Shown one piece after another: positions 21,300-34,825 of a stretch of 64,000 bases of DNA (position 1 is its first letter; every line of letters begins with the position of its first letter). Made by a program: the position numbers and the translations under genes. A model generated the notes under the pieces. That model saw only the letters and a list, made by a program, of their open reading frames with translations. It did not search any database and was not told the origin of the DNA. This stretch comes from Lunularia cruciata (lineage: Eukaryota; Streptophyta; Marchantiopsida; Lunulariales; Lunulariaceae), in the NCBI GenBank assembly GCA_948567375.1, contig OX419759.1:51302593-51366592 (forward strand), in the 5' to 3' direction.

Positions 21300-24200
21300 A
21301 CTTAAAGGTCCGTGGACATCACAGGTTACTGTACTACCCTACCACCCACCCAAGTAGAGCGCAGATATGCTTGTTGCTACCCGCTAGATTACAGATCTTA
21401 TGGTGGAGAATATCAAGCATCCAACTTTAAGGAAGTGTGGAACCTATGAGCTTAGGAGAGATGAGGAAGGATTAGGTGAGGTGTCCGAGGACAATGCTGT
21501 GTTGGATTGACTTCTTTGTGTGGAGCAGACACTCTCCTCCTCGTCCTTGTTTTCTGGTTCGTTGGGTTAGGTGGCCCTGGCTCGAACTCGATCAGTGAGT
21601 GAGCCTACGTTCACCTTTTTATTAGAATGTTCGAGTTCATACTATTACTCTTACAATTTGACTTTGAAAAGAACTTGCAAATTGACTTTGAAAACTTGAA
21701 GGTCTATTATTTGGTTAGGTCTCAATAGAAATGGGAAAGACCGGGGGAAAGTGGTAGAGGATAAAGAAATATCGATTGCCAATTAAGAATAACTCTTTAA
21801 AGTATTACATATCCTATGCTTGAATTCTTAGCTTTGATGGGACTTAGGATACGTATGACCAGTAGAAAACAGTAGAAAATGGGTAGAACATAGAACCCAT
21901 TGCAAATAGGCTTCATCTGATGAAGTTCATTTGCATCGGATAAAGCCTATTTACAACGAGTGGTGTCTCTCTTGGATATAAGCTAACTGAGTTAGAGGGT
22001 AAATTTATTTAGAGATTTCCCATCAAGTTTGTCCAAATTTTTACTTCTTTTTATTATTTCCTTTGATAGTTTAGAGGTGGAAATGGTGTAGTTAAACAAC
22101 TAATTTATTTTTTAATGTTAAGTGATGCAAAATCTAGTACTTTTTATGTTTTGGTTGTTTTCTCGTCTAGGATTTATATATAGGATTCTCATAAATTGAT
22201 AACTTGGCATTTTGATGATCAAAACTATAAGTATTCACTTCGTAATATCACGATTCATTTTCCTAGAAGTTGAAACTGTGGAGATAATAGTATTTGTTAT
22301 ATAAAACACATGAGGAATTCTTATTGACTATATTTTCATTGTAATTGATAAACATATAACCAAAATATATTCTTTCCTAATTAGCGTTTTTATTGGTAGA
22401 TATTATTTTATTATAAATTTAATTAATATTTTGTATTTTTATTTTATTTTCATGTTCCTTTATTTCTTATAAAATGATTTTGAATCATGTAGAGATCTTG
22501 ATTTTACATTATATATGATTCTTAAAATATAAATACATAATTTTTGAATTATGTGAATATTTATAAATTTTATCTAATAAAATCATCTTAAGGAGGTCAT
22601 TTCATTCAGGTAAGAAGCATGAGTGTAGCCATTTAGAAAATTTTGTAAATATATTATATAGTCTTAATTCAGCACATTAAGAAATAAATCTTAATCAATA
22701 GCTATTAAAATCGATTAAAATTTCATCAATAATAATTAAGCTTCATATCTTTTTATGAGCTTCATTAAAGCTACTTTACTTAAGATGTCCTCAATGAATT
22801 TACATGTTTTGAAATTAATTTCATTCAAGAAATTTTTATCTATTTTATCTGAAATAGATATCTAATGTAAACTTTCATGACTTATGTAAGCTAAATAAAC
22901 CAAAAGAAACTTAAACTAAAATTGTGAAAATATTATCAATATCGAGTAGTGTTCTATGACATCTTACAAATAATCTTAATTTATAACCAATAGTTTTCAT
23001 ACTCCTTAAATGAGAAAACTTATACAAGATTATTTAATATATTTCTAAAACTCTTAAAAAAAATTATTAACAATATTTAAAAGACAAGGATGATATATAC
23101 CTTTAAGTTATGACTAGTAATATTGAAATCATATTTAATAGGAAATGGAGATAATCATGTGGTAAATTAGTGCAAAATTCAGCAAAGATTACCAATCATA
23201 GAGTTGAACATTAAGTAGAAATATCCAAAATATATCTTCTAAACAAGTCTATTGATGGAACGAAAATAAAGTGCCAAGCTAGAATAAGACTATAATCACA
23301 TCCAAGAGAAGAGAAGGAAATAAGAGCTTTTTTCCTTTCTTAAAGATGAGTACAAATTTACTAGAAAGTACTCAATTTATATGATTTTTACAAGCACATC
23401 TTTTACCTAAATTAGAAGTGCTCAACAAGCAAATATGATTTCTCTTATAAATTAAGATTTTATTCTTCTTGAAAACATGAGTGATAATTTCTTACAAAAT
23501 ACTCTTTCTAGAATTTTCTAACAAGCACAACTTTGACAAAGGAAGAAATACTAAAGAAAAATAATGTTTTTGCTTATAAGTCAATATCTTTTTCTTTTTC
23601 TGAGAATGGGTGAGAAAAAATTTAAGTTTAGAACAAATTTAGGACTTTCTAAGCCTTAATATCTAGATATTTCTAACAAGCATAACTTTGAACTAAGTAC
23701 TTCAAAATTATTTCATGGATAAATTGGCTTCTAATATATAGTGAGTGGTTCTCCAAGTTGAGGATTTTGAATCGTTAAGTAGGATAACCCAAGTCATAAT
23801 TTTGTTTGTTCATATTGAAGATGATTTATAAGTTGAACTTGTTTACTTTGAGAGAATTTTGCCTTAGAATCCAAATATGAAATCATTAACTTATGCTGAG
23901 GATATTAATATGATGTATTTTACTCTAATAAAATATTTAAAATGTGCAATGAAAAGTATAAATTATAAGCAAGCAATACTTAAAGTACTTTTATAGTACA
24001 ATGTAAAGTTAATGTTATGAATTATAAAAGCTAAAGTGTAAACCACAAATTATAAACTTCTTTAATATGCAAAACTAATATATCAAGAAGGAAGGATACT
24101 ATATAAGAGCATACACATATACAAAAAAGTCAAGGTAAAATACTAAAAGATATTGGAAAAATTATTACCTTAATCTTTATGCATATAATTTGTTAACATT

Positions 24201-25617
24201 TAAAATATTACAATAGGCATATACATGTAAAATATAGAGAGCTATATCTAATTAATATTTTTAGTATATATAATTGAAAATTTAAGAATTTTTAGTTCTA
24301 CTCTTGCAAGTATTGTAATACTTTGAAAGTTAAAATGCTGTAATTTTGACATAATTATTTTATTTTATTATTTTAAATATACTATTATTATTATTTTATT
24401 GTAAATTCAATTAGTTTAGTTGAGAGATATGTTTGTATCTCATATGTCTTATAATATATTATGAAATTTTAAAATAAAAATTATTATTTAGAGTCTAAAA
24501 GTAGTTCCATTAACTTTTGATTTCGAATTACATAAATGAAACAGTCAAATTAATAAATTATATATAATACAATTTGATTTAAATGAAACATTAATATTTA
24601 TTGAATGTGAGAATGAGACATCTATTGGCTAAAATCTTCTACAGATTCTATTAATCTGTCAATACTATGATTTATATTGTTACATATAATAATGGAATAA
24701 AAAATGGATTGAAAATAAGTGATTTATCATGATAAACTGTAATAGATTAAAATATATAATAAAATATTTTTATGGCTTGCAACTGTGCAATTCAGAAGTT
24801 GGAATGTTTTGGGTAATATTTATACTATTATTATTGAGGGGAATAGTCTAATATAATCAGAATTATTTCAATATCATATTTTAGTATTTGTGTATATCTC
24901 ATATAAGTTACTTTCACTAAGAAAAACTACCATATACTATAAAATTCATAATGTAGAAATATATGTCATATTTCATCTTCAAAATTATTAGTATTTTTTC
25001 AAATAAAACTTTATATAGTTAGTGTAATTAGAAATATATCATTTAATTTGATGGTTCAGCGTATCATGCCCTATAGCTAACTATATCTATAGAATATATG
25101 TAGAAGTACCTAGATTTGATTTTGAGATTCACTTTCCTCTTTAAATTTCATATCCAGGTAACAGTAGCATATACTGTGGGTTATTAATAAGTTACTCCTT
25201 TTCTTGCCTGGGACATCCTTATCAGCGAGAACCAAACAGATTGAGAATATTATGGAGTGTTTTCAAGCTTTTACCTTTTCCGGAGACATCTTCAAGACTA
25301 GCCCTGTCTTGTTGTCTGGTCTACTTTATACCGGTTTATATCTGTCTACATAAAGCACAACAAATTGAAAATTGCAAAAGGTATAGCGAATGGAAATTTA
25401 GAGAATGTTCAATTATAAGAGACTTATTTTTCTATAAGAGGATAAGTATGCACGTTACTTTTTCCAAAAGAAGGTGCCTCTATAATTTTTGCTTCGCTCA
25501 TTGACTACACTTTTCTCTTCGTCTGTAGAAACCTATACCCCTAATTCATAATGGCATGGATATTTTAAATCCACTGTGATTCAACGAGTTTGTAAAATGA
25601 AAGATATAAAGTAACAT
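21300..25617. other. AT-rich gene-free block
   Basis: A sharp change to strongly AT-rich DNA occurs at about 21.6 kb. No open frame of interest, no LTR pair and no RNA gene was found. The frame at 25241-25504 starts with a non-ATG codon and has no motif. Confidence 0.6.
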
Positions 25618-25721
25618 ACTACTGGGGCCTAGCCCCATTCTACCTCTTTTGTCTCTCCCTTGTACGGCTTAATGGGTCTTCCCATCCTCCTTGTGTTACT
25701 ATGTGGTCGCCTTTTCTCTAC
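25618..25721 (+). mobile_element. Short SINE-like retroposon, copy C (plus-strand reference copy)
   Basis: Read 5' to 3': terminal hairpin GGGGCCTAGCCCC; a pyrimidine-rich part 'tgtctctcccttgtacggc'; the inner inverted pair around ATGGGTCTTCCCATCC; then 'tgtggtcgccttttctcta' at the 3' end. It is flanked by ATAAAGTAACAT (25606-25617) and ATAAAGTAAAAT (25722-25733), a 12-bp target duplication with one mismatch. It encodes nothing. The 5' GGCNTAGC resembles half a pol III A-box, but no B-box is seen. Confidence 0.75.
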
Positions 25722-25733
25722 ATAAAGTAAAAT

Positions 25734-27130
25734 TTAGAGGCCTTGTAGATATCTTCCGTCTAGGCCCAACGCGAAACTTTGAGTAGAGTATAAAACCCAA
25801 AAATACTGCAATTTAAGAGTACAACCTCAATATCATGAGAAACCTTGACTTTCGTTTCCAAGACTAGAGGAGCAACTTGAGTGCTTTGAAAAGACAAGCA
25901 ACTCAGACAGAACTCAAGTTTAATCTTAGAACATCTGTTTACTAGGAAGCCTCAACTCATTTTCAGGACTGCTGTTGGTAGGAACTTCGATCAAACCACC
26001 AACTTGACAAAACTTAAGCCTAAGCTCAAAATATCTTTATAGTAAGAAACTTTAACTTATTCTCACGACTGCAACTTCAGAACTTCCAGAAACAGCTTGT
26101 ACACAGGATTCTGTTTCCTTTAACTAAAGACAGAACTCAAGTTTAAGTTCATTTTAGTAAGAAGAGGAGACCTGCATAGAGAACAATAACGATGGGTTTA
26201 AGTTCATCATAGTTTTGTCATTCATTCATGTTCAGGATTGGACTCGGCACTTGAGGACTTTGAGTCAGTAGACCACAACCAATCTCAGAGAGCTCAAGCT
26301 TAAGCTGACGACATCTCTTCTCATATGCAATCGAGAACTCATAAAGTAAAAACTATACAGCAAACATACCCCCACGGGTTCGGAACCACTCATTCCTTCA
26401 GAGGCTTTCAGGCTAAGGGCGAAGCTATCCCGTCAGGCCGAACCACTCCAAAATTTGGACAGATGGAAGCCACGTCGCCGTCTCCTTGACTAATCGAACG
26501 CCATCCCTGGAAGATTTGAGGATCTAGAAGGTCGATAGAACGGACACTACTGGACACTACTGACTAGATCTGACTAAAGCAGAATGACTGGTTGGGTGTT
26601 TATAGCCTACTAACTATAGTACACTCTGTAGACCAATCAATGAAGATTCAAACCATAGTCTCATTTGTCCATCCAGCTTTTCAGTGCCTCGTGGTTTGGA
26701 GTTTCCGACTGACTTTCCAACGGGTTGACGAGTCCAACAAGTTACAGACAGTGGCATTTTTACCCCTCAATGCTAATCTATCCCAAGTTGGCCGTAGCGA
26801 AGAAGGCTAGAACTGCAAGTTCTGCAGTAGGTCTACAACGTGGTTTTACTGTTCATTTGAAGCTGGTGATGTTGGATTAAGAAAATATGCTCTACGATAA
26901 TGGCTGCTGGTATCAGCATTTACGCTCTCTATCTTCTTTCTTCTTTGCGAGCCAAACCAGTGACCTTGTCCAATAGTTGATTACCATCGTCACAGTAAGC
27001 ATCTATCGTCCTTAGTTTCCTCTTTATCTCATAAGTATAATCTTGATTTGGGACCTTCATTTGTCTGGTTGGAAGCATATTTTACGTTATTTTTGCTACA
27101 CTTAACCTCTTCTATCTTTTTTCCCCTTTT
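25734..27130. repeat. Gene-free DNA with a diverged repeat of about 100-160 bases
   Basis: Between about 25900 and 26330 the phrase 'aactcaagtttaa' recurs in variant form near 25913, 26010, 26128 and 26290, each time followed by related words ('catct', 'actca.tttcaggac'). This suggests four worn copies of an irregular tandem unit. The remainder (26340-27130) shows no gene I recognise. Confidence 0.35.
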
Positions 27131-27254
27131 GTTCTTGATGTTAAGGCGCTTTTTCCAGTGTACTTTAGGGCCTGGTTTCTGCTATTTTTTTCTTTTTTGG
27201 TTCTTGGTATTTTGCGCTTTTTCTATAGTGTACTTTCGGTCCGGTTTCTTTCTG
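27131..27254 (+). repeat. Tandem duplication, about 69-bp unit
   Basis: Two imperfect copies, beginning GTTCTTG at 27131 and 27200, sharing GCGCTTTTTC, GTGTACTTT and GGTTTCT. Plus-strand frames here are low-complexity Phe/Leu runs and are not genes. Confidence 0.6.
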
Positions 27255-27337
27255 TTTGGCTTTCTTGGCCGCTTGGGATTGGCGCCCTTTTTCTCCTTTC
27301 GCAATTGTTTATGCCTTGTACTTGTTCCATGTTCCTT

Positions 27338-27340
<3 letters not shown>

Positions 27341-27399
<59 letters not shown>
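27341..27399. repeat. Microsatellite (AT)n
   Basis: 59 bases of pure alternating AT. It produces the Ile-Tyr runs in the overlapping frames. Confidence 0.95.
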
Positions 27400-27405
<6 letters not shown>

Positions 27406-27599
27406 AGATATTTAGCTGGTTACCGAATAATCAGTTACAGGCAACCAGGTTCTTTACTTACGTCTGTAGTCTGTTCTAGCTACATTTTCCTTCGCAATAT
27501 ATTCAGGATAATACTAGTTGAGTTGAGTGATACTTTAGATCATTCCCATGAATACTGCGGATGAGACTAATTCTCTGCGATTAATAATCCGGATGTTGA

Positions 27600-30500
27600 A
27601 ATGAACATCTGCATACTATTTTATTGAAATTAATATAATAATAAAAATTTAATTTTCTAATAAATTAAAATATAGAACTTAAAACTTAGAACCATATGTC
27701 TTGGTATTAAAACGATGTATTCACCAAAACTAACATTTAGATCTAACTAAAGGACTTTGATGTAGGAAAGCTTTATTTTACTTCCTTTTGATTCATATCA
27801 ATAAAAAATAACATTTCTTTCATACATTAAAAGTTATTATAGAAAAATAAAATTTAACATAATATAAGTTCACTAATCATTATATGAATATCATACATTT
27901 AACTGAAAATATATGATATTTTAAAATACGCTACTAAAAATTGTAAGAGGAATACTTCCCACAAGGTCTTACCATTCTATGTCTATAGATACTGTATAGG
28001 AAAGGGTGATTGGTAGATATGTGTATATATACGTTAGGAAAGGAAAGAGTGACCTTACGTGTATATATGTATACGGTCAGGTTCATATTGATAGGATTAC
28101 AGTATCAAGGGTTCAGAAACTACTCATCTTGGGTCCCACAGCTGTTCAACTTGGCTCGAACTTGATGTATCATGTACATCACAGAACGATTTCAGTAGCC
28201 AACCGATGCCCTTGCAATCAATTGGAGAGTTAACTATCTGATACTATTTGATATGGTCGAATGAAAAGCGTGCATGTAAAGAAACAAGGAAACTCGTGAG
28301 ATACAAAGCTAATAAAAGCGAGGCCCAAAATGACCAAGTGGTATCACAAACTTGCGAACCATGAGTGATAACGTATGAATATTAGCAATCTCTTGAATTG
28401 TATTTTAATCTATTAGACAATAGCTTTAAGTTCTTAGTGGATATAGAATGAAAAAACAAGAAGCTAGTGCCTCATCATAGAGTAGAATGATTTGACTATA
28501 CCCTTCCAGTAAATGTGAAACAATTATTGTATTTGCTTTCTCATGTTTCACGCACACCAAGCTGAATTTAGAAAGAAATCACCATCCCAAAAAAGAGTCA
28601 AACACATGCATACTGATCACTGGCTTACGTTCAACATCTCTAGGTCGATCAAAATAATTGCTCCGTTTTATTAGAAGGTTGGTATAAAAGTTCATTTGTA
28701 GTCAAAGAAAATAAATCATTTATGCGCACTACCCTTGAACATTCCAATCCTTTTCCTCTTCTAAGTCGTAATAAAATTTTCAAGCTTTTTGGTGATTTAT
28801 TACTTCAAAATATTCCAAGGCTTGCATTAATATTCTGACCAAAGGACTAAATTATAATTCAAAGAAAGTCAAAACAAAGAAAACAAGACTTCAAATAAAA
28901 TGAAAAAAATTATAGAGTATAAAGCTTCTTCTAAATGACCAAACTCAAGGGAAAAAAAGAAGAAGGAAGAAAGTAACAACACCAATTGAACAAATCAAAA
29001 AGAGAAATATGAAAGGTTTCGATCTTAATCTTATAATGATATATCTAACAAAAGGATACTAGTCTTGTGAAGGGACTTTCCACTATTTTGCGAAGCCTAC
29101 GTCAACTAACTTTAGATTCCAACCATACAACAAGCAAAAGAACCCTATGGCAACAAACTTCATTATATAATTATACAACAAGGAAAGCCTGTATTTATAT
29201 ATAAAGAGATTTTCTACTATTTTGGTATCGTTTCTGTCAATCCAACATAATTTTCGAATAGGATAATAAACAAAAGGAGTAAGAGGGTCCAAGACTAGAG
29301 AGAAATTCTGATTTTGAGTTACATGCCTATCTCAACGAGCATACAAGAGATGAGAGAGTCACGGAACCGGAAGACCTCGTTATTTAAACCGAGATTAAGA
29401 TTAAAAAAACCACCAAGATCCTATATAAAAAGTATATGTAGAGTAATACGGAAGACTATCATAATACCTCAACCTTGATATAAGAGTGTCATGTAAAACA
29501 CACCCTTAATTTGATGAATATTAATTTTCTTGATATATATTATTAAAATAATAGTAAAGATGCTCAAATTATCATTTAATTAAAATATTAAAATAATGAT
29601 GAAAATACTCAAAATCCTTATTTGCTTAAAGTACAAAAGGCAAGCCTAATAATCCTCCTTATCTTTATGATCAATAATAGCAAATACTATTCCTTGTGTA
29701 TTGAGTACTAAAACTTACACGTATCAAGGTTGACACAACATTCCACCAACTAAATACACCCACATGTAATAAATTCTCATCTTCTTGTGATGTATATATT
29801 GGACATTACACCAACTAAAATACACCCACATGTAATAAATTCTCATCTTCTCGGAATGTATATATTCGGACATATAACTATTGTTCAATCTACACTTGCT
29901 TTTCTATGCCATTTTGTCTTTAATGGCATCATGTATTGTAATTCTCAAAATGTAAAATTTTTGCAAATTAGGATTCTTGGAAACCCAAACTGCTCAATTT
30001 AAGATACTAATATGAAGGTATGAGTCTCACGATTAAATCTTCATTCAAATTAAACATAAGAAGCACATCTATTATTCAATCTATACTTGTTTTTCTATAC
30101 TATGGTGTCTCTACTAGCATCATATGCTGTAATTCCAAAATCTAAAAGTCTTACCAATAAGGATTCTTGGTTGCTCAATTTGAGATCTAAACTGAAGATA
30201 TGAATCTCAAGACTCAATATTTATCATATACCTCAAGCATGAAATGAATCATAAGTCCTAATATGTTTGAGATAAAACTTCTTAAATATAATATGTATAT
30301 CAAGTTCTTTACCTTGTTTGGAAGCCTTGATCAAGATTGCTTAAAATAAATCAAAGGTGTCCTAAGGACATGTGGTTTCCAATGAGTAAAAAAGGAGTTA
30401 CATTTATTGACATCAATCTACCATAAGAGAATTTTCAAATTAGAGAGGTAGGACTCACTTTTTAGACCAATGAAACTTGCATTACCTTCTATAATGCAAG

Positions 30501-31690
30501 TGTAATTAGCTTGATCTTGATATCAATAATTATCTTTCATAAGAAGATTAGAACAAAGACCAAGATAAAAAACGAGTGTGAAGTATGGAGAGAGGTATGT
30601 ACATAAACTAAATCTTGGTGTCTTAAGACTACAACTTCAGGTTTTAGAACTCAAGAATAAGACACCTGCATTTTTGGGCAATAAATGGGGGTTTTGGTGT
30701 CCAAATAAGGATGATATATTGTTAAAAAGCCCTTGATACTAGCTTTATAATTATACCAAGTTTATCCTAAGTTTTTGTGTGAAATTAATTAAGATTTTGG
30801 CTTAGTTTTTATTATTAAAATATAACTATGGAAGACCAAGAAGATAGAGAGAGAGAGAGTCAAAATAGTTCGAAAGCTATATACAAAGAAGAGATTTATT
30901 GAGTTTTGGCTTGGAACTAAAAATTGACCTCGTGATACTAGGAGTTGATACTTTGGTGTTAGAATTAATAATTATCTTCAAACTTGAAGTGTAATGAGAG
31001 TCTAATAAGTAATATTGAGACCTTTAAATTTTCACTAAATTAAATGCTAAATTTTACACTTCTTTTAAATATCTCTTGATCCCTAAGTTAAGAATCACAA
31101 GTCATAGCAAAAATTAAGCTAGACTTAATCAAACTTCATATATAATCCAGCCTCTAGATAGATGAACCATCATGGAAGGAAATTAAATTCACATACCAAG
31201 TTTACACCTTGTTTTAATTGACTTGCTCAACCTAATAAGAAGCTATTATGTTGAGAAAACCTAAGATTTGTTGAGCTTAAAGTGCAAATTAATAGATATG
31301 TCATTAACTAATGCTAAACTTACTAGTTGCAACTTTATCCCAAACTAGGTAAAGTTAGCTTTATTTGATGCTAGAATTTGAAGTAATATGTTTTGTTCAT
31401 TGCAACTAAATGCCTATATTATTGCAACTAGATTTGAGCTTCACTACAAACAAAGACTAGTGTATTAGGAAGTTGGAGCATGACCTATTCTACTTTTAGG
31501 AGCTCTTTACTCAAATGCACATTATAGAATTATGTACCTTAAGTATCATATTGAGGTTCAATAAGCATAATGATCTGATAGGCCAAGAAGCATAAAATAT
31601 GGTGATCTTAAAGGCAAAGGTTGTAGCAAAATTGTAACAATATGGAGTTTAGCGATGTAGTTAGTCGGGCTTACGAAGTAGCACATAAGA
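27600..31690. other. AT-rich gene-free block with local duplications
   Basis: No gene. At 29746-29875 a block of about 65 bases (containing 'tacacccacatgtaataaa') occurs twice head to tail. At 29878-30230 a diverged unit of about 185 bases, marked by 'ttcaatctacacttg', 'gcatcat.tgctgtaatt' and 'aggattcttgg', occurs twice. These are old tandem duplications. Confidence 0.5.
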
Positions 31691-31747
31691 CAAATTAACC
31701 TAGAATATTCCGGAAGTATCTAGGAAGCTTCTTGTGAAGCTTCCTGG

Positions 31748-31954
31748 CTAGCTTAGCTTGCACCTCAAGTAAGTAGCTTCTAGAAGGAAGCTTCTAGAAG
31801 CTTCCAACTAGCTTAGCTTGCACGCCAAGTATGCAGCTTCTAGAAGGAAGCTCATTGAGAAGCTTCCTAGTTAACTTGGCTTGCACTCTAAGAAAGAGGC
31901 TTGAGGAAGCTTCTTGAGAAGCTTCTCAAAGGCGTTGTATGCTACCTATAAATA
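31748..31954 (+). promoter_or_regulatory. Heat-shock-element array directly upstream of a TATA box
   Basis: Three tandem units of about 60 bases (31748-31807, 31808-31866, 31867-31927), each starting CTAG(C/T)T(T/A)A and rich in alternating GAA/TTC blocks. At 31787-31804 the sequence GAAGCTTCTAGAAGCTTC is a perfect nGAAnnTTCnnGAAnnTTC heat-shock element, and similar pairs occur at about 31723-31743, 31836-31865 and 31905-31925. The TATA box CTATAAATA is at 31946-31954. This is the layout of a heat-inducible plant promoter firing to the right. No coding frame follows within 300 bases, so it may belong to a solo LTR of a heat-responsive retrotransposon, or to a lost small-HSP gene. Confidence 0.6.
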
Positions 31955-33881
31955 CCAAAGCCAAAGCTAATGCTAGGTATTCGGAGTTTTTCCTCATTCA
32001 AGTGTTCCAATGTGAGTTTCCATTCTCCTATTTCTCTCATCGGATTTGGTCTTTTACAAAAATGCACTAAAAAGGAATTCAAAAGTCCACATTTAAGGAG
32101 AGCAAAGAGCATATGATTTGGAGACTCATCTTCCATACTATAAATTTTAGTCTTATTCAAAATAAGTGCATTGTTGAGAATGATAGAAAATGTATGAATG
32201 TGTATACACTTATTAATATCTACAGTCCTTAATAAATATAAGGAGAAAGAGGTATCTATGGCATAAGAACCTATATGCTTATCAAAGAGCTATTAGCACC
32301 TACGTGGCTAGCAATTGGTAGAACTATAGTTTTTTTAATTCATAAACATCTTCTTAATAATATAAGAGGGCTATTTATAACTTAATAAATCATGAAAATG
32401 TTATGGTCTAATAATATATGTATCATATTATCATAAAATTATACATGAGAGAGCTATTATATATACCTCATTTACTATAAATTATGGAGATGTGGTATGA
32501 GGATATCTTTAAGCAAGTAAAAATATGTAAAATAAGAGACCTTAGGTAAATAATACCTTGTCAAAATAGAGTAGTCTATTTATATACTCTCTAGAAGTAA
32601 ACAAACATTAGTTATGGCCTTGATAAGAGTACAAACATAAACGAAGTGTACAAATTATATGAAACAAAAAATAAACTCAAAATCTTCAAAGAAAAGAAAG
32701 ACCTAGATAGAAGTAAGAGGAGTGAGTATCAATTGAGGTGAGTACGAAACACTCAAGTCTCATTCTAAAAATAAAAACATAGGAGGGAAGTTTGAGTGTA
32801 TGATTATCATTCATGACTCCAACCTTTATATTTACAAGTATAAACTTGTAAATCAAAGTTCTCTACCTAAAGCTTAAATGTTCAAAAGAGCTTGCGTGGT
32901 CTCATTTAAAAGAACTAAAATTTTCGAATGATACCTATGGTAGAGGTAACCTCTTTCAAAGTAATGAATGAGCTAAAAAAACAATGGTTCATCTAAAGGA
33001 TAACTTTAGCAAGTACCATTATTTGAAACAAGTTGCATATCATATCTTATAATTAGATGTGAAATGTAAAAATAATTGATTTTATACCATTGAAAAACAG
33101 TAAAAAGGATATACAAGGAGATTTAATAAGGTCCATAAAAATATATCTTTACCATGAAAGGTGGTATTAAGTATTAAACATGAATGATGCTATTAGGAAA
33201 TTAACCAATTGATTTCTTTAATAACTTTAATACCATATTTTTTCTTTTATCTCTATTAAGAAAGAGAGTGAATAAGGTCCATAAAAATATATCTCTATTA
33301 TGATCATTTAAATGATAACTACAAAAAATAATCAAAATATAAATTGTATCATCTAGAACATATACTTGGAACTCCTTATATATGCAAGAAGTAAATAATA
33401 ATCAAAATACAAACTTTATCATCTAGAACAAAGACATGAAAATCCTTGTATACGTAACAAATTTGGTTTAAAAATATAGTATGAATAACGATAAGAGAAA
33501 ATAATAATAGGTAAGAGTTAAGTGGAGCTTTGTTAGAAGGTACTTGATGCATAGTCCAAGGGGTATGAGAATAGATGTTTCTTCAACTCCCGTATACAGA
33601 CCTTGTGACTAGTTCTATTTCTGTTGATCCTACTCCATCAAAGGATAATCAAGGTAAAGCTACCAGAACAAAATAATAGAAGTGGATACTATGTCTAAGA
33701 ATAATTAAGGTAAGATCATGGGAAAAAAATAATGAAGCAAATATACAAGTGCAATATACAATTATAGATGGTAGTGAAAGGTATTAAAACTAAAAAGATA
33801 TGGTCTTGGGGAAGAGGTAGAATGGACTGAAAGTCTAGAAAAGTGTCTAAAAGTAGTTTAGTCTTCCAACTATATTAATTT

Positions 33882-33884
<3 letters not shown>
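31955..33884. other. AT-rich gene-free DNA downstream of the heat-shock-type promoter
   Basis: If a transcript starts at about 31980 it meets no long frame on the plus strand. A repeated phrase, 'aaggtccataaaaatatatct', occurs near 33128 and 33270, and 'aatcaaaatacaaa.tttatcatctagaacat' occurs near 33330 and 33400, again short worn duplications. Confidence 0.45.

Positions 33885-33938
<54 letters not shown>
33885..33938. repeat. Microsatellite (TA)n
   Basis: 54 bases of alternating TA. Confidence 0.95.
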
Positions 33939-33941
<3 letters not shown>

Positions 33942-34732
33942 CAATGAGTCCATAATTGATTGTGCATAAGGAGTAAGAGGTACTAATCCTAAGTATCACT
34001 TCAAGTAATCATATTGAAGGGAAATTATTTTAGGAAATAGATATCATTTCAAATAAAATTAGGATATAGAAAGCAAAAATTCTCACAAAATACTTTAATG
34101 AAAAGTGAATAAGAAAAATAAGCTAGAAATATCAAGAAATAAAATGTAATCTCATAATATAAAAATAACAATAAAAAAATAAAAAAATAAAAAATAAAAG
34201 AGTGGTTATCTAGAATCTAAAACCAAATCAAAGGAAATCATTTTCATTTTAATCATCCATTTCATGATCCAAACGTCTAAATTTAATTGCAAAATCAGCA
34301 TTAAAGCCTGTAGCCTCTATTGTGATCAAAATATTTTGGATTGATCTTAATGTCAACCAAAAAAAAATCTAACATGACTTAAATCTCTTGAAAAACGTAC
34401 TTTGATGTCAAAGATGAGGTATAAATCCTTGAGTACTTTGTACTTGCTCAACAAACTCCACAAGAGTATTGACCACAAACAAAGAGAACATCACCTCTTC
34501 AGTGAAGTTTTTAGTAGTTGATCAATCCTAACCATATAATAGACTAGATTATTATACAAAATATAAAATATTAACTATCTCCTCAGTTTTGTTTAAAATT
34601 TCAATTTCTTTTCACTATTTCTTTCTTCTCATCAAGACCTAATCTGAAAATTTTATATTTATTCCCTTACTAACCTAAATTGAAATTCTAAAATTAGAAT
34701 TCTAAATTATACCATTTCTAAAAATTCTTGTT

Positions 34733-34825
34733 TTCTTAGAATAAGAGGATCAGAGATAGGCTATTCTTAGAATAAGAGGATCAGAGATAGGCTATTCTTA
34801 GAATAAGAGGATCAGAGATAGGCTA
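34733..34825 (+). repeat. Three identical 31-bp tandem units
   Basis: Units at 34733-34763, 34764-34794 and 34795-34825 begin TTCTTAGAATAAGAGG and end GATAGGCTA without a single difference. In this heavily mutated AT-rich block, perfect identity means a recent expansion. Each unit contains the inverted pair TTCTTAGAATAA. Confidence 0.95.

Noticed and set aside
26370-26460. GGGTTCGGAACC as a tRNA T-arm
   Set aside because: No acceptor, D or anticodon arm can be drawn around it.
27048-27564. Phe/Leu-rich and Ile-Tyr repeat frames, apparent membrane proteins
   Set aside because: They are translations of a T-rich tandem duplication and an (AT)n tract.
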